Origin: Tricholoma matsutake
Taxonomy: Eukaryota; Basidiomycota; Agaricomycetes; Agaricales; Tricholomataceae
NCBI GenBank assembly: GCA_026075535.2
Contig: AP026543.1
Span: forward strand, 806,001 to 870,000
Direction of reading: 5' to 3'
Length of the DNA stretch: 64,000 bases
Shown: one piece after another, positions 44,990 through 55,229 of the stretch
Numbering within the stretch: position 1 is the stretch's first letter
How the letters are laid out: each line of letters opens with the position of its first letter
The notes under the pieces: generated by a model
The model's database searches: none
Told to the model about the DNA's origin: nothing
Seen by the model: the letters and a program-made list of their open reading frames with translations, nothing else
Translations under genes and position numbers: made by a program

Positions 44990-46233
44990 AGGAATCGAAA
45001 TCTGGCCAATTGCAAATACTCAAGTGCGACATCCTCCCAGCAATATTCAACTACTGGGCATCAATTGACAGGGCCCCTATGGATGAGGAGGAGAGTTGCA
45101 TTCATGCCAAGGTAAACTCACAAGCATGTGAAGGTTGTATTATTGATCACATTGCCAGGAACTAACAACCTGGCTTTCCAACAACTGGAAAATGACCAAA
45201 GGCCTCTCATGGAAATTGAATGACTTCAAAGTAAAGTGGTCGGAAGTCATTTGGAGCTTGTACCGGGACTGGGTTTTCCAACAAATCACAAACCTGTTAG
45301 GTGTTGAGGATGCCACCACAAGTACACCAGGATGGTTCCAAGAGCAACTGCCAGCTATCAAGCATGTTTTCAACACCATGAATGCAGAGGAGAAAGCCAT
45401 CCTGGAAGTCAAACAGGAGAAAATGATGTGGGAATGATATCCCAAGCAGATGAAGTGAGGATAAGTTGAAGCTGATGCCATTGCCATTGCCACTGCTGTT
45501 GCTGGATGTAATGAAAATTTTACAGTCTAGCAGAGAAATACCTGCTTAAGCGTGTGGTGGAGAATGCACAACAACAGTGACTGGAAATGGGGGTGTTGTT
45601 TGTGACATTTACAGCCTATACTGCACTTAATGGTTTGATGGTTGTTGATGCATGAGTCCCGAATCATTTACTGCCAATGTGATGCCAATGCCAATGCCGA
45701 CTCCAGTCGTGAAAATGTTGCCTCTCTGATGGCCACCCCTGCACAATTGTTTCTGGACATGTATCATGATCAAGTCACTGAACTGAAGTGAAACTTTATG
45801 AGTTATATCAAGGGTTTATGCCCATCACACCTTGCTTCAAGGTCAGCAATGCAACATAATGCAACACTAACCTGATTAACAATGACTAATGATGGCTTCC
45901 CAATCCTTCCCACACCATGGAAAGGATCACAATTCAAGAAAAAAAAGCTGGAAGAATGGTTTATGTTGTATGTTGGCCAGCATTACAGCATGTTGACTTC
46001 CTATTCCACAAACTGTTACTTATCTCCTGCAGAACTAGCAAACAATGGTCATAGTCGCCATATCCCATTCAAAGCAATTGCTGATTGGACCTCATCATTT
46101 GTCAGTCTGGAATATCTCCCAGCTAGGTTCAAATTTAGAGACCCATGGAACATGCACAAGAGTGTCATAGAAGACTTCTTTGACCATGTTCTGCAGTGAC
46201 AAATAGTGCAGGGCCCTGAAAGAGTGTTCCAGT
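44990..46233 (+). pseudogene. Unknown gene divergent from KDZ, 5' part (split by E3)
   Basis: Exon-like stretches include about 44990-45112, 45170-45437 (GLSWKLNDFKVKWSEVIWSL, Trp-rich) and 45882-46199 (FPILPTPWKGSQFKKKKLEE, then LYVGQHYSMLTSYSTN). A stop at 46197-46199 is followed by an open QIVQGPERVFQ. That continues into FKGIKARNG after E3 is left out. No family is recognised. The head-to-head arrangement with KDZ suggests a transposon-associated or captured gene, but this is inference. Confidence 0.4.
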
Positions 46234-47646
46234 TATGCAATAGTACGGGTATGGGTACGGTTCATGAAACCATCACCTGTAACCCATGACCTACCTGTCA
46301 CCAAAGGCTTCAGTTCAAATTTTAATACTTATTACCTACTAAGGTGTCTAGTAATCTATGTAAAACTATACTAAAAAATAAAAGGGGATGACCCCAGCTA
46401 AGCTGTTAGAAATGGGTGGGTTTATATACCCAGGATGCGCACAGACCATTTGGTCTTGTTGTGCACATGGCAATATGTCACATCTTTGTTGATTGTTGAT
46501 GCGTTGCTTATCTACATTTGTACTTGCTTCAAGTTCACATCCAATCAGTACAGCCACCATGTCAAAACCACCTCCCCTCGCTTGCAAATGCCACCACCAA
46601 CTCCTTTAACACCTACACCGATGACACCCACTGCTTCTAGCACGCCATCAAATGACGGGCATGGGCTCAAATGATGATAGACGTTGTTTGGGCGCCAAGT
46701 AAGTTTTTTAATGCTAATTTTGTTTTGTTTTGTTTCAACTAACTTAGCTTTTCATTAATTATAGGTTTTTACTGTCTTATGATGACCCCCTAAACAGCAG
46801 ACTCACACTCAACAACTGAGGAGCCAATGACAGGCCCGTCTATCTGGAGCTTTGGGAGCAGTTCTAGGGGGGTACAATTTCATACTCCGTTCCTGCAAGC
46901 TTACTGACGTGTTCGTCAGTTCTTGTTCATTTTCAATGTTCATACATGAATGTTTCGTGTTTACAGCGTCATCTTGGCATCGTTTTGACTCCCCAAACTT
47001 TGGGGAACCTCCAGACTGAAGGATACATCTTCCTTTTTGGGAATGTGTTTGGATTGATGATACAGCCATTTGGGGGCCATAAGGAAATTCGTTATGTGTT
47101 TTTGAATGTGTTGGATGCTGGGGAAAAGGTTTGTCTTCCCTCTCATACATCTGGGGCAACATTTTATGCATCATCTGATGTCTGCTAATTTTTTTTTCAT
47201 GTAAACGATGTGCTTCGTTGTTTTCCAGCTGTAGGCAGCATATCTCCGCTGTCTGCTTGTCCATCAACTCTCTGTCAAGTCCAACATTTGTATACAACCC
47301 AGCACCCACCCCCAGCCCTGTGAGCTACTGCTCACGGGGTGGATCATGGGTGCTAGCAGCCAACAACAAAGGGCAATGGAAGGGGACAGGACAATGGGGA
47401 TGATGGTCACAAAGTGACAACCACCCCCCCCTCTCACTTGCAAATGTGGGGTGGGGGTGGTTCTTAGTGTAATTACATATTTATTAGTTTAGATAGAATA
47501 ATTTATATACTGGGCAAAACCCATGTGGGAACCAACACCCACATGTACCCATGTGTACCTGCCATGTACTAACCTGCGGGTTGACGGGTTGCTACCTGTG
47601 CGGGTACCGGTATGGGTAGAGCTCTGGGTACCCATGCTATTGCCTA
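46234..47646. mobile_element. E3: TIR element, 1413 bp, perfect 8-bp TSD gttccagt
   Basis: Ends TATGCAATAG and (reverse complement of right) TAGGCAATAG, continuing into GGGTA-rich sub-terminal words. The duplication gttccagt is at 46226-46233 and 47647-47654. The interior has an intron-like unit near 46700-46765 and the hairpin TGAGCTACTGCTCACGGGG at 47321-47339. The stretch at 46946-47150 reads like a captured coding piece (GYIFLFGNVFGLMIQPFGG) on the plus strand. No transposase is present. Confidence 0.88.
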
Positions 47647-47654
47647 GTTCCAGT

Positions 47655-48447
47655 TCAAAGGGATCAAAGCCAGGAATGGGAGTGTGGCTCCTGCACACTA
47701 TCCAAATGATTTGAATAACCCTTCACCTTCCTGACACATTTCCAAATGCAGGGGCTAAAGAAATGACAATGCCAATCCTCATAGTGGCACCGAGCTGGGG
47801 GCCATTGCTGATGCTGAACCGCCTTCTGCAAACCACAGGGGCCAAAGAAATGATGATGCTGATGCCAATCCTCAACCCAGCACCAAACTGGAGGCTGTTG
47901 CCGCTGCCAAACCGCCTGCTGCATCAAGAGGCAGAAAAGTTGTCAAAGGCAAACCCAAGCACAAGGAAGCTCGCTGAATATCAGCAATGGCAACACCAAT
48001 ATCAGCAATGGCACCAGTAGGATTGGCAATGGCAACACCAATATTGGCAATGGCAACAGTGGCATTGGCAACAGCAACAGTGGAATTGGCAACAGCAACA
48101 GTGGCATTGGCAATGGCAACACCAATATCGGCAATGGCAACAGTAGCCTATGATCAGCAATGGCAACACCAGTATCGGCAATGGCACCAGTAGGATCGGC
48201 AATGGCAACACCAATATTGGCAACAGCAACAGTGGAATCGGCAATGGCAACACCAATATCAGCAGCAGCTGGTGCCTACCATATCCCCCCTGCACTGGAT
48301 GTATTTCAACAGATGACTTCACCATCATCTCAAATCCATTGGCCTTGGCACATGCATGACCTATCTGAAGGACAGCTGATGACCTTGCATAGCAGGAAGC
48401 CATTTCAACCCAGGCTGTTGGGAGGAGACAGAGAATTAAAAAAGTAA
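47655..48447 (+). pseudogene. Unknown gene, 3' part after E3
   Basis: Continues the frame of 46199-46233 with FKGIKARNGSVAP. Then come repeated blocks related to AKPPAASRGRKVVKGKPKHK, ending TGA near 47977. A Gln/Trp/Ala-rich repeat zone follows. Two copies of a segment (AGGGGCTAAAGAAATGA near 47751; AGGGGCCAAAGAAATGA near 47839) show an internal duplication of about 88 bases. Function is unknown. Confidence 0.35.
47985..48265 (+). repeat. 12/18-bp minisatellite (GGCAATGGCAACA)
   Basis: Over 15 variants of GGCAATGGCAACACCAAT and GGCAACAGCAACAGTGG. All units are multiples of six, so frames stay open (MATPISAMAT or QWQHQYQQW repeats). Reported as a repeat rather than a gene. Confidence 0.85.
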
Positions 48448-48559
48448 AATTTGCAGAGTAGATTTACAAATAAAACACTATGTAATGTGAAAAAAAAATA
48501 GAACAACTTTTATGTACATGCTGAATCACATCTATTCTTTTCTGCCTCACTTCATCTCC
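48448..48559. other. AT-rich spacer
   Basis: No gene. It lies between the tail of the plus-strand gene and the 3' end of the minus-strand gene, where both transcripts would converge. Confidence 0.4.
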
Positions 48560-49870
48560 CCTCTGTCCTCAGATGTTCCTGCTCTCTTCCTTGGGTTCGG
48601 CTGAGGGGTGGTACTTCTGGAATGTAGTCCAGATGGACCAGGGGTCAGCCCACGTGGGGATCAGCACAGCTGTGCAGGGGGGGGGGAGGGCTGGGGTGAG
48701 GTGATTACATCGACTGCTGATGCTGGGGCAGCAGCCTCGGGCTCGGTGAGCAACGTTGGGGGGAAGAGGAGAGGGAGTGGTGGGGCCATTGATGTTGTGC
48801 ACTGTACCATTTCTTGAGAATCCTGTGGCATGGCGGAAATAATTTGGATGGGGGGGGCACCAGCCAAGGATGCTTCCCCTGCAACCTCTTCAGGCACAGA
48901 CAGTCCCTCCTCACCATGCTCAGGCTCAGTGTTAGCACCCTTCCCAATCTGCCTCTGCCCTCCTGCTTGGAGTCCTCTCGAGGTGAACCACCTGCCCAGC
49001 CATGTAACCATTGTACAATGCAATGGGTTGTGCACTGGCCTGCAACCCAAGGTATGCTTCAATGTTGTTCACCCTATTTTGAAGCAAGTCGACTGCATCC
49101 CAGAGTTCTCATACATGGAGTCAGGACTCTTGGAATGACTCTTCATTCCACCTTGCATGCTTGTATATGTCTTCCTCCAGTTGGTATAGATGTCCAGTGA
49201 GGGTGGCATAGTCACTGGCAGAGAGGTAGGGAGTCAGGGCAGGGAGGGCAGTCAGCTTGGACTCGGGATTGGCCATGTCGATATCCTCTTCCACAGCTAT
49301 GGGTATACATGTTAGTGGTTTTATGTGTCATGATATGGAAGAACTAACCTTTTGATTTTCCTTTTTGGTTTGTAGTGAACTGCCTAGATGATTCCTCTCC
49401 ACTGTCTTCACTGGAAAATCATGCCTTCTTTGCTTTTCTTCTTGCCAATCCTTTTGCTTTCTTGATTCTTGGCACTCAATCTATGTCCTCTGGATCGCAC
49501 TGAACTTTTCCTTTCCCACAGAAGTAGCAGGCCATTTTTCCATTCACCTGCTCCCAACACTCACACCTAAGCCTGACACATTGTGCACATGGTGTTGTTC
49601 ACAAACTCCCTTGCTGGGGTGCTCCTTGTGCCACCCTTGCTGTGTTGTGCTGCTTCCACTCCATCCTGGGATTCACACCGGCATCGCTCTCCATCTCATC
49701 AAAATCCTTGTCCGATCCCCTGCTACTTTGCACCTCTTGCAGCACTGTGATTGCTGGCAGCATTGGTCACTGGGCTGGGGCTGGAAGTCTGGATCCTGAT
49801 GCTTCTGGTTGGTTGGCAAGATCTGCGAGAGTACAGACAATATATATCCTCCCAAAGTACTCGACAAACC
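48560..49870 (-). pseudogene. Degenerate cysteine-containing gene, unknown
   Basis: In minus-strand order it opens with CCQQSQCCKRCKVAGDRTRI near 49760-49700. A GVCEQ...HVHNVSG stretch follows, then a Lys/Arg-rich stretch (IKKAKGLARRKAKKA), an acidic SSEDSGEESS, and a Pro/Ser/Glu-rich tail at 49062-48661 ending near 48560. The Cys pairs recall small zinc-cluster proteins common beside basidiomycete transposons, but several expected Cys are missing. Multiple stops and frameshifts are present. An intron at about 49310-49375 is likely. Confidence 0.4.
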
Positions 49871-51798
49871 CCTTGATATTCAGAAGGCCAACCATAATAT
49901 TTGTTACCACTACCAATGTCCTATCTGTTCCAAATGGATTACGAGAAATGAGAGTTACCAAGGAAATCAAGCTACTGAACTCTTCCATCACTATTATTCT
50001 AGCCAGCACTCTGTCCAACCTAGGCACAATCTCATGGCTGTGCGGGGCAGCTGGTGTCAAGAGGTTCAGACATCTGGCATAAATTGTGGAAGAACACATA
50101 TCATTGAACTTACTAGATACTCCCCTCCACCTAAACCTGCAGCTCCTGCCATGCCTTTGGCTGTAAACCACATGGAAGGGCCACCAGCAGCCACTTGGTT
50201 CTGCAAACTGAAATAGGATGAGTACCGCCAATATCTTGGGGTCGACAGCATTGAGTTTCTCCAGAGTTTGGTCAATCCTCTATTGATGAAATATCAATTG
50301 GAAGCTATTCAGAAATGCGAGTCGAGATGGCTTGAGTCAGAAATATCTTACCTCTGGATGCTCATCACAGAGCTTATCAAGGATGGTCAAAATTGGACTG
50401 ACAGTCTCCATGGAATGTTTTTGAAATCTCTGAGACCAAGGTTAGTAACTTGAATGATGGAAGCAGTTACTTTTTGTCTTCTTCTAAAATACCCGTCATT
50501 GACCATGTGCTATCTAGAGAAGAAGTTCACCTTGCCCCTTTTTGGTTGATTCAAGATGATACAATCCTCAACTATAGACAGCCACTCATTGGGGTTGTGG
50601 CTATGCTTATGAGGTTGTGCTGGCATAAGCAAGGAAAACTGCACATCAAGGAGCACGATCTTGCAGAGAAGCTGCTCAAAGCAACTGATTGTTCACAGCT
50701 GGAGGCTAGTATCCACCTCTATAAGGTAATTCTGACTCTGAAAGGGAAGCAGCACAAAATGGTATCAACTGCTCTTGGCCAGTTTCTGGAGGTGATCCTC
50801 TGCCCACAGAATATTGGATGTGATCACATTGCCTGTCCAACAGAGCTCTACATTTTCGCCTCATTTTGGATGGCACATGGTCATCATACAGCACAATTGG
50901 TTGTCAGCAAATGTTGCAGGATGCAGTTCTTCTTATGTATTATCCATATCCTACAAGTCAAGGATGACATATATGAAGTGAAAGCAATTTCATCTTCAAG
51001 CCAGCTGAAGGAAGAAGTGCAAACATCCTCAATGATAGATGGTGACTTCTGCTCTTATGTTTATTTATCGCATATTATTGACTATCTCAGGAACAGAAGA
51101 GATAACAGGCCTAGGAGGCTCTGAGCTGACTGATAATAAATAACCTGAAGTAGAAAGCAGTAAAAAGTCCGAGCCCATCTGTGATGAAGAGGATTATGAA
51201 GTTGTGGAAAAACACCAGGATGAGCTGAACAGAATTTGATGATGACAATGAAGAAATTTTGGAACAAGCCCCTAATGATTACCAGAGTATAGATAATTTG
51301 AGTGAATCAGGAATAGAGGAAGATTCTGGATCCAGCACCGGATCAGAATTTGAGGATTAGACCCATTTGGGAAAGTTCAAAACATTTTGAAAGAAAAACC
51401 CTTGCTAGGCACGTTAACTTAAACCATCATCATTCACCACCATGTCATCTATCACTCAAACAGATGCAACAAGAAGTGATACCCCTATATCCAGCCCTTC
51501 TGAGAATGGCTCAACTGTCTGGAGTGAGGAGGATGAAAAGTAAAGCAATCCAACTTATTAGAAATGGGTATACAAACTAAGTAATCATTTAAAAAAGCAC
51601 TGGAGGAATCACAACTCATAATTTTCACAAATGTTATCGTCATTATGTGCTCATAAAGAGAGCCCTCAGGAGATTTAATGTGGCAGGTGACCAATGCAGA
51701 TGAAGGAATACAGGAGGGTCAAATCTTGTTTGTCAGCTCCCTAATTGGGACTTTCAATGGAGAAAATACACCGCTCTGCAGGCTGTTGTGTGAGGTAG
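49809..51798 (+). pseudogene. Unknown zinc-finger-like gene, 5' part (split by LTR element and E4)
   Basis: The N-terminal block 49809-50216 has a likely zinc finger: CPICSKWITRN...FHHYYSSQH (C-x2-C, then H-x5-H) at about 49920-50010. A helical body follows at 50217-50440 (FLQSLVNPLLMKYQLEAIQK and SYLWMLITELIKDGQ). After a short intron, 50490-51124 contains APFWLIQDDTILNYRQPLIG, LHIKEHDLAEKLLKAT and CPTELYIFASFWMAHGHH. An acidic region lies at 51180-51360. Block 51678-51798 (VTNADEGIQEGQILFVSSLI, then PLCRLLCEVV) runs straight into the LTR element. The family is not recognised; a link to telomere-associated or helicase-linked fungal gene families was considered but not supported. Confidence 0.5.
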
Positions 51799-51988
51799 TG
51801 GAAGGAAGCCAAAGCTTCCAACACTTGAGACTCAAGGGGACAAGAACTATAAGGAACTTAGTATATCCGAGAGGGGAAACAAAAGATACAGTACATGCAC
51901 TCAAGTATAGACTATATACTATTGGAATAACATGTGATATTGGGTGCAGATGTAGATAAGACTTGCTGATGTAAGAGACACTCTTACA
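51799..51988. repeat. Left LTR of the non-coding LTR element
   Basis: TGGAAGGAAGCC...CACTCTTACA, preceded by ggtag. It matches the right LTR at all but two positions (TTGAG versus TCGAG; ATCCGAG versus ATTCGAG). Confidence 0.92.
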
Positions 51989-52119
51989 CTCTCTCATACT
52001 CCAAAAAAAATGACCAGGGGGGGGGGCAGGTGGCAAGTTAAATGTGGTCGTGGTAACCAAGAATAACTTTACGTGTTTGCAAGAACACTGAGTCATAAGT
52101 GGGCATTGACAAGGACGGG

Positions 52120-52330
52120 CAAGGACATGGATGGGGCTGGGACCTGAACAGGGCTGGTGGAAGTGCTGGGGCTGTGGACAGTGCTGGTGCTGGTGACATG
52201 GATGGTGGTGACATGGATGGTGACATGGACACAGACGGGGCTGGTGAGGTCGACAGGAGATGTGGATGGGGCTGGTGACATGGATGAGGCTGGTGACGTG
52301 GACAGGGGACGTGGATGGGATGCATTGCGG
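52120..52330 (+). repeat. GGTGACATGGATGG-type tandem repeats
   Basis: Short units (GCTGGTG, GACATGGATGGTG) in the interior of the non-coding LTR element. The opposite-strand frames read as Ser/Pro/His repeats and are not genes. Confidence 0.6.
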
Positions 52331-52698
52331 AAGTGCTCAGGTGGCTGCTACTCATGGTCCACAGGGGTGGGCCGAGCAGGGCATTCACCCATCATCGACA
52401 AACATGTCAGTTGATGATGTGGCGATTTGCGTGGACATGTGACACATTGTCGTGGGCTCACAAAGGCAAGAGGTCAAGCAGGGGGGGATTGGGTAGTGCA
52501 GGAGGCTGTAGAGGTGGTGGTTGAAGATGGTGTTGACAATGTTGATGTAGGTGATGGGGGCCAGTGGGCATATGACACGGCCAGTAACAGTGGTGATGGG
52601 AAGTTGGGAGTAGTGTCATCGAGGGGAGTCGTCTGGATAACAGTGTTGGCAGTGAGGCTGGAGGGTGTCTGTCCAAGGCCATATTGACAAAAAATGGG

Positions 52699-52990
52699 TG
52701 TCGGGTGTGAGAGGAAGGTGTTGACGGTGAAAAACAGGGGGTTGGGATGTATGGGAAGGCCACATTGGCAAAAAACAGGTGTCGTGTTTGAGGGGAAGGT
52801 GTCGATGGCGAAAAACAGGGGTTGGGGGTGTGTAGAAAGGCTGCATTGGCGAAAAACAGGTGTCGAGTGCAAGGGGAAGGTGTCGACAGTGAAAAAACGG
52901 AGGTTTGGTGTGTGGGAAGGCCATGTTGCAAAAAGCTGTGGTTGGTGGTGCATGGAAACGCTGTGTTGGTGACAAGTGGGTGTTGGGGGG
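52699..52990 (+). repeat. About 80-bp tandem repeat, 3.5 copies
   Basis: Units start GGTGTCGGGTGTGAG (52699), GGTGTCGTGTTTGAG (about 52779) and GGTGTCGAGTGCAAG (about 52859). Each contains GAAAAACAGG and GGAAGGC-CA-TTGGC-AAA words. Confidence 0.75.
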
Positions 52991-54948
52991 GTTATGGTAT
53001 ATGTCATCATTGTAGTTGGTGGGGCTGCCTGGGTGGTTTCGTCAAGTACACGACGTGTTCAGAGGAACACGTCCGTATGACCTCGCATAATGGCACTTTT
53101 CGTGTTTTCATGGCTCAGTTGGGGTGAACAGGGGCGGATGGGTGGTGAAGAGGGGTGTTCCAGTGGGTCTGGTACTCTATCCCATTGATTTAGCACTGCG
53201 GTTTTCAGTTCAGAGTGGGGCAGGGCCAGGGAATGGGTTGTTGTCGACAATGATGTGGCCGTTGCAGCAGGCAGTTCGAGGTGTGTAACGGGGAACAGTG
53301 GGACAGGCTGGGGGGAGCTGGATGGTACCGGAGAGTCAGCTCCAGGGAAACAAGTGTCCAAAAAAAATCATTCGATGCTTTGAACCCCATCGTTTGCCAA
53401 GATTGCCAATTTCCATGCTAGTATCGTCGACCGGTGGTACTTGCTGGTGGCCTTGATGAGCAGAATCATAGTCGACGACCTCTGGAGAAGGACAAGTTGA
53501 GCTCATCGTAGATGTAGCCCATGAGTTCGAAAGGGCAGGTGTGAAGTATGCAGATGGTATAGGCAAAGGTGGGCAAGATGCTGATGAGTCCAAGACCGAC
53601 AGTTGATTGCTGATGATAACTTGGATATCTGGAGCGTCAGGAGATCCACAGAGATCGTGGGGTTTGGTCTTCTTTGCATGGGTTATCTTCTGTTGCTTTA
53701 TTCTAATTCGTTCCAAGATGTGGGGCATCCGGTGGATGCATAAGGGGTTGTGGTAGGCTCGTGGTGCACAACGGGGGCAAGGGGGTCAAGTAGGGGAGGG
53801 CTGGGGGGTGCAGACGGCTTTCCCAAGCTTTGTAGTAGTTCCTGGAGTTGGCATGGCCATTTTGTCAAGCAGACGATGTGTTTCAATGAATATGTTTGTT
53901 TGTTGTCATGTGGCTTGGTTTGCTAGGCTGTAGACTGTTGTCATGGGCCGTTAGGTGCATGGGTAGCCGTATGTGTGCTGGACATGGCCCTGGACGCCAT
54001 TTAGAGGTGGTTGTGGCTGGCAATGTTGGCATAGGCAGCTGTGACATGGCAGTTGTGAGGGGAGGCTCAGGACACAGGAGGGGCCAGGAACAAGGCTGGA
54101 GCACTGTGGGTTGGTTTGGTAACTGGTGCCAGCATTTGCGAGGTGTTGGGGATAAAGTAGTGGTGGTGGTTGTTGACGTTGCTGGCGTTGTTGATGGGAT
54201 TGATGGGGCTGTTGCTAACAGCATAGGCAGTGTTCATGGGGGCTGTGCAGCCGTCATCAGAGATGACGTGGTAGGTGATGGTGGTCAAGGGGCTGGTGAT
54301 TCCATTGAGGTGCTATGGGTCAATGACACTCGAGCGTCTGTTCTCACTCAAACGAGGATGGAGGGGGTGGAATCGAGAAGTTAACAACATCGCATGAGGT
54401 GAGGGATACGGGGTTGGGATGAGGCAGGCAGGGTGTACACAAGACAGAGGGGTGGAACGAGAGGGCAAGTTGGGTGCGAGAAGCTAATGCTGTCGAATAA
54501 TGTCATGCAGCACTGGACAAGACGACGCGGCTTTGACATGGGGACCACATGAAACGCGCATGGTCTACCCATTGAAGAACTGCCAGCATGTGGAACAGGA
54601 GGGGAGACAAGAGACATGGGGTCAAGACAAAGCAGGTGGAGCCTAAACGAGACCAGCAGGGTGGAAAGGAGAAATCAATGATGCACAGCGCCGAACAAGT
54701 CCGGTAGAAACCATGAAACGAGAGGTGCAGGGGTCTAATGGGTCCAGGGGAGGTTGACCATTGAACCGATAGAGCAGGAGGGAGAGAGCAAGCCAGAGGG
54801 AGAGAACATTGGTGTCGTTGTTGTTAAGTGTCGGTGTCGGTGTGAAAAATTGACCATTGAGGTAATTTCAGGGTCGGTGTGGTTTCGGGAAAAGAATGTG
54901 TGTGAGAGAGTATAGAGTGTTCATAGTAAGTTTGTTATAAAAAAAAAG

Positions 54949-55138
54949 TGGAAGGAAGCCAAAGCTTCCAACACTCGAGACTCAAGGGGACAAGAACTAT
55001 AAGGAACTTAGTATATTCGAGAGGGGAAACAAAAGATACAGTACATGCACTCAAGTATAGACTATATACTATTGGAATAACATGTGATATTGGGTGCAGA
55101 TGTAGATAAGACTTGCTGATGTAAGAGACACTCTTACA
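54949..55138. repeat. Right LTR of the non-coding LTR element
   Basis: 190 bp with the same termini as the left LTR, followed by the ggtag duplication at 55139-55143. Confidence 0.92.
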
Positions 55139-55229
55139 GGTAGTTGGCTTGACAATGTTGAATGAGAGTTATGCTATGATCGAAATTTTGGAGTTCCGCA
55201 ATTCTGAGGAGGAAGAAGCCAAGGAAGCC
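55139..55229 (+). pseudogene. Unknown zinc-finger-like gene, middle piece
   Basis: Reads GLTMLNESYAMIEILEFRNS then EEEEAKE, in frame with ...PLCRLLCEVV at 51798 when the LTR element and one copy of ggtag are left out. It ends at the E4 insertion. Confidence 0.6.

Larger units (their letters stand above)
51799..55138. mobile_element. Non-coding LTR retrotransposon (LARD/TRIM-like), 3.34 kb, TSD ggtag
   Basis: Two 190-bp LTRs (51799-51988 and 54949-55138) begin TGGAAGGAAGCC and end CTCTTACA. I count only two differences between them, both transitions. The perfect duplication ggtag is at 51794-51798 and 55139-55143. The 2.96-kb interior has no gag or pol motif on either strand; its open frames are Gly/Pro-type frames over tandem repeats. 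A purine run ending AAAAAAAAAG (54939-54948) precedes the 3' LTR as polypurine tract. It must be moved by another element's enzymes. It interrupts the plus-strand gene, which continues at 55139 in frame. Confidence 0.9.

Noticed and set aside
47987..48193. Ala/Thr/Met repeat protein
   Set aside because: Minisatellite with a unit length divisible by three; not supported as an independent gene.
49809..51124. Assignment to telomere-linked RecQ helicase or DUF3505-type family
   Set aside because: Only a general resemblance of a Cys/His motif and helical body; no helicase motifs are visible.
52038..52388. Minus-strand Ser/Pro/His-rich protein genes in the LTR element
   Set aside because: Overlapping open frames over GGTGACATGG-type repeats; no retroelement motif and no conserved feature.
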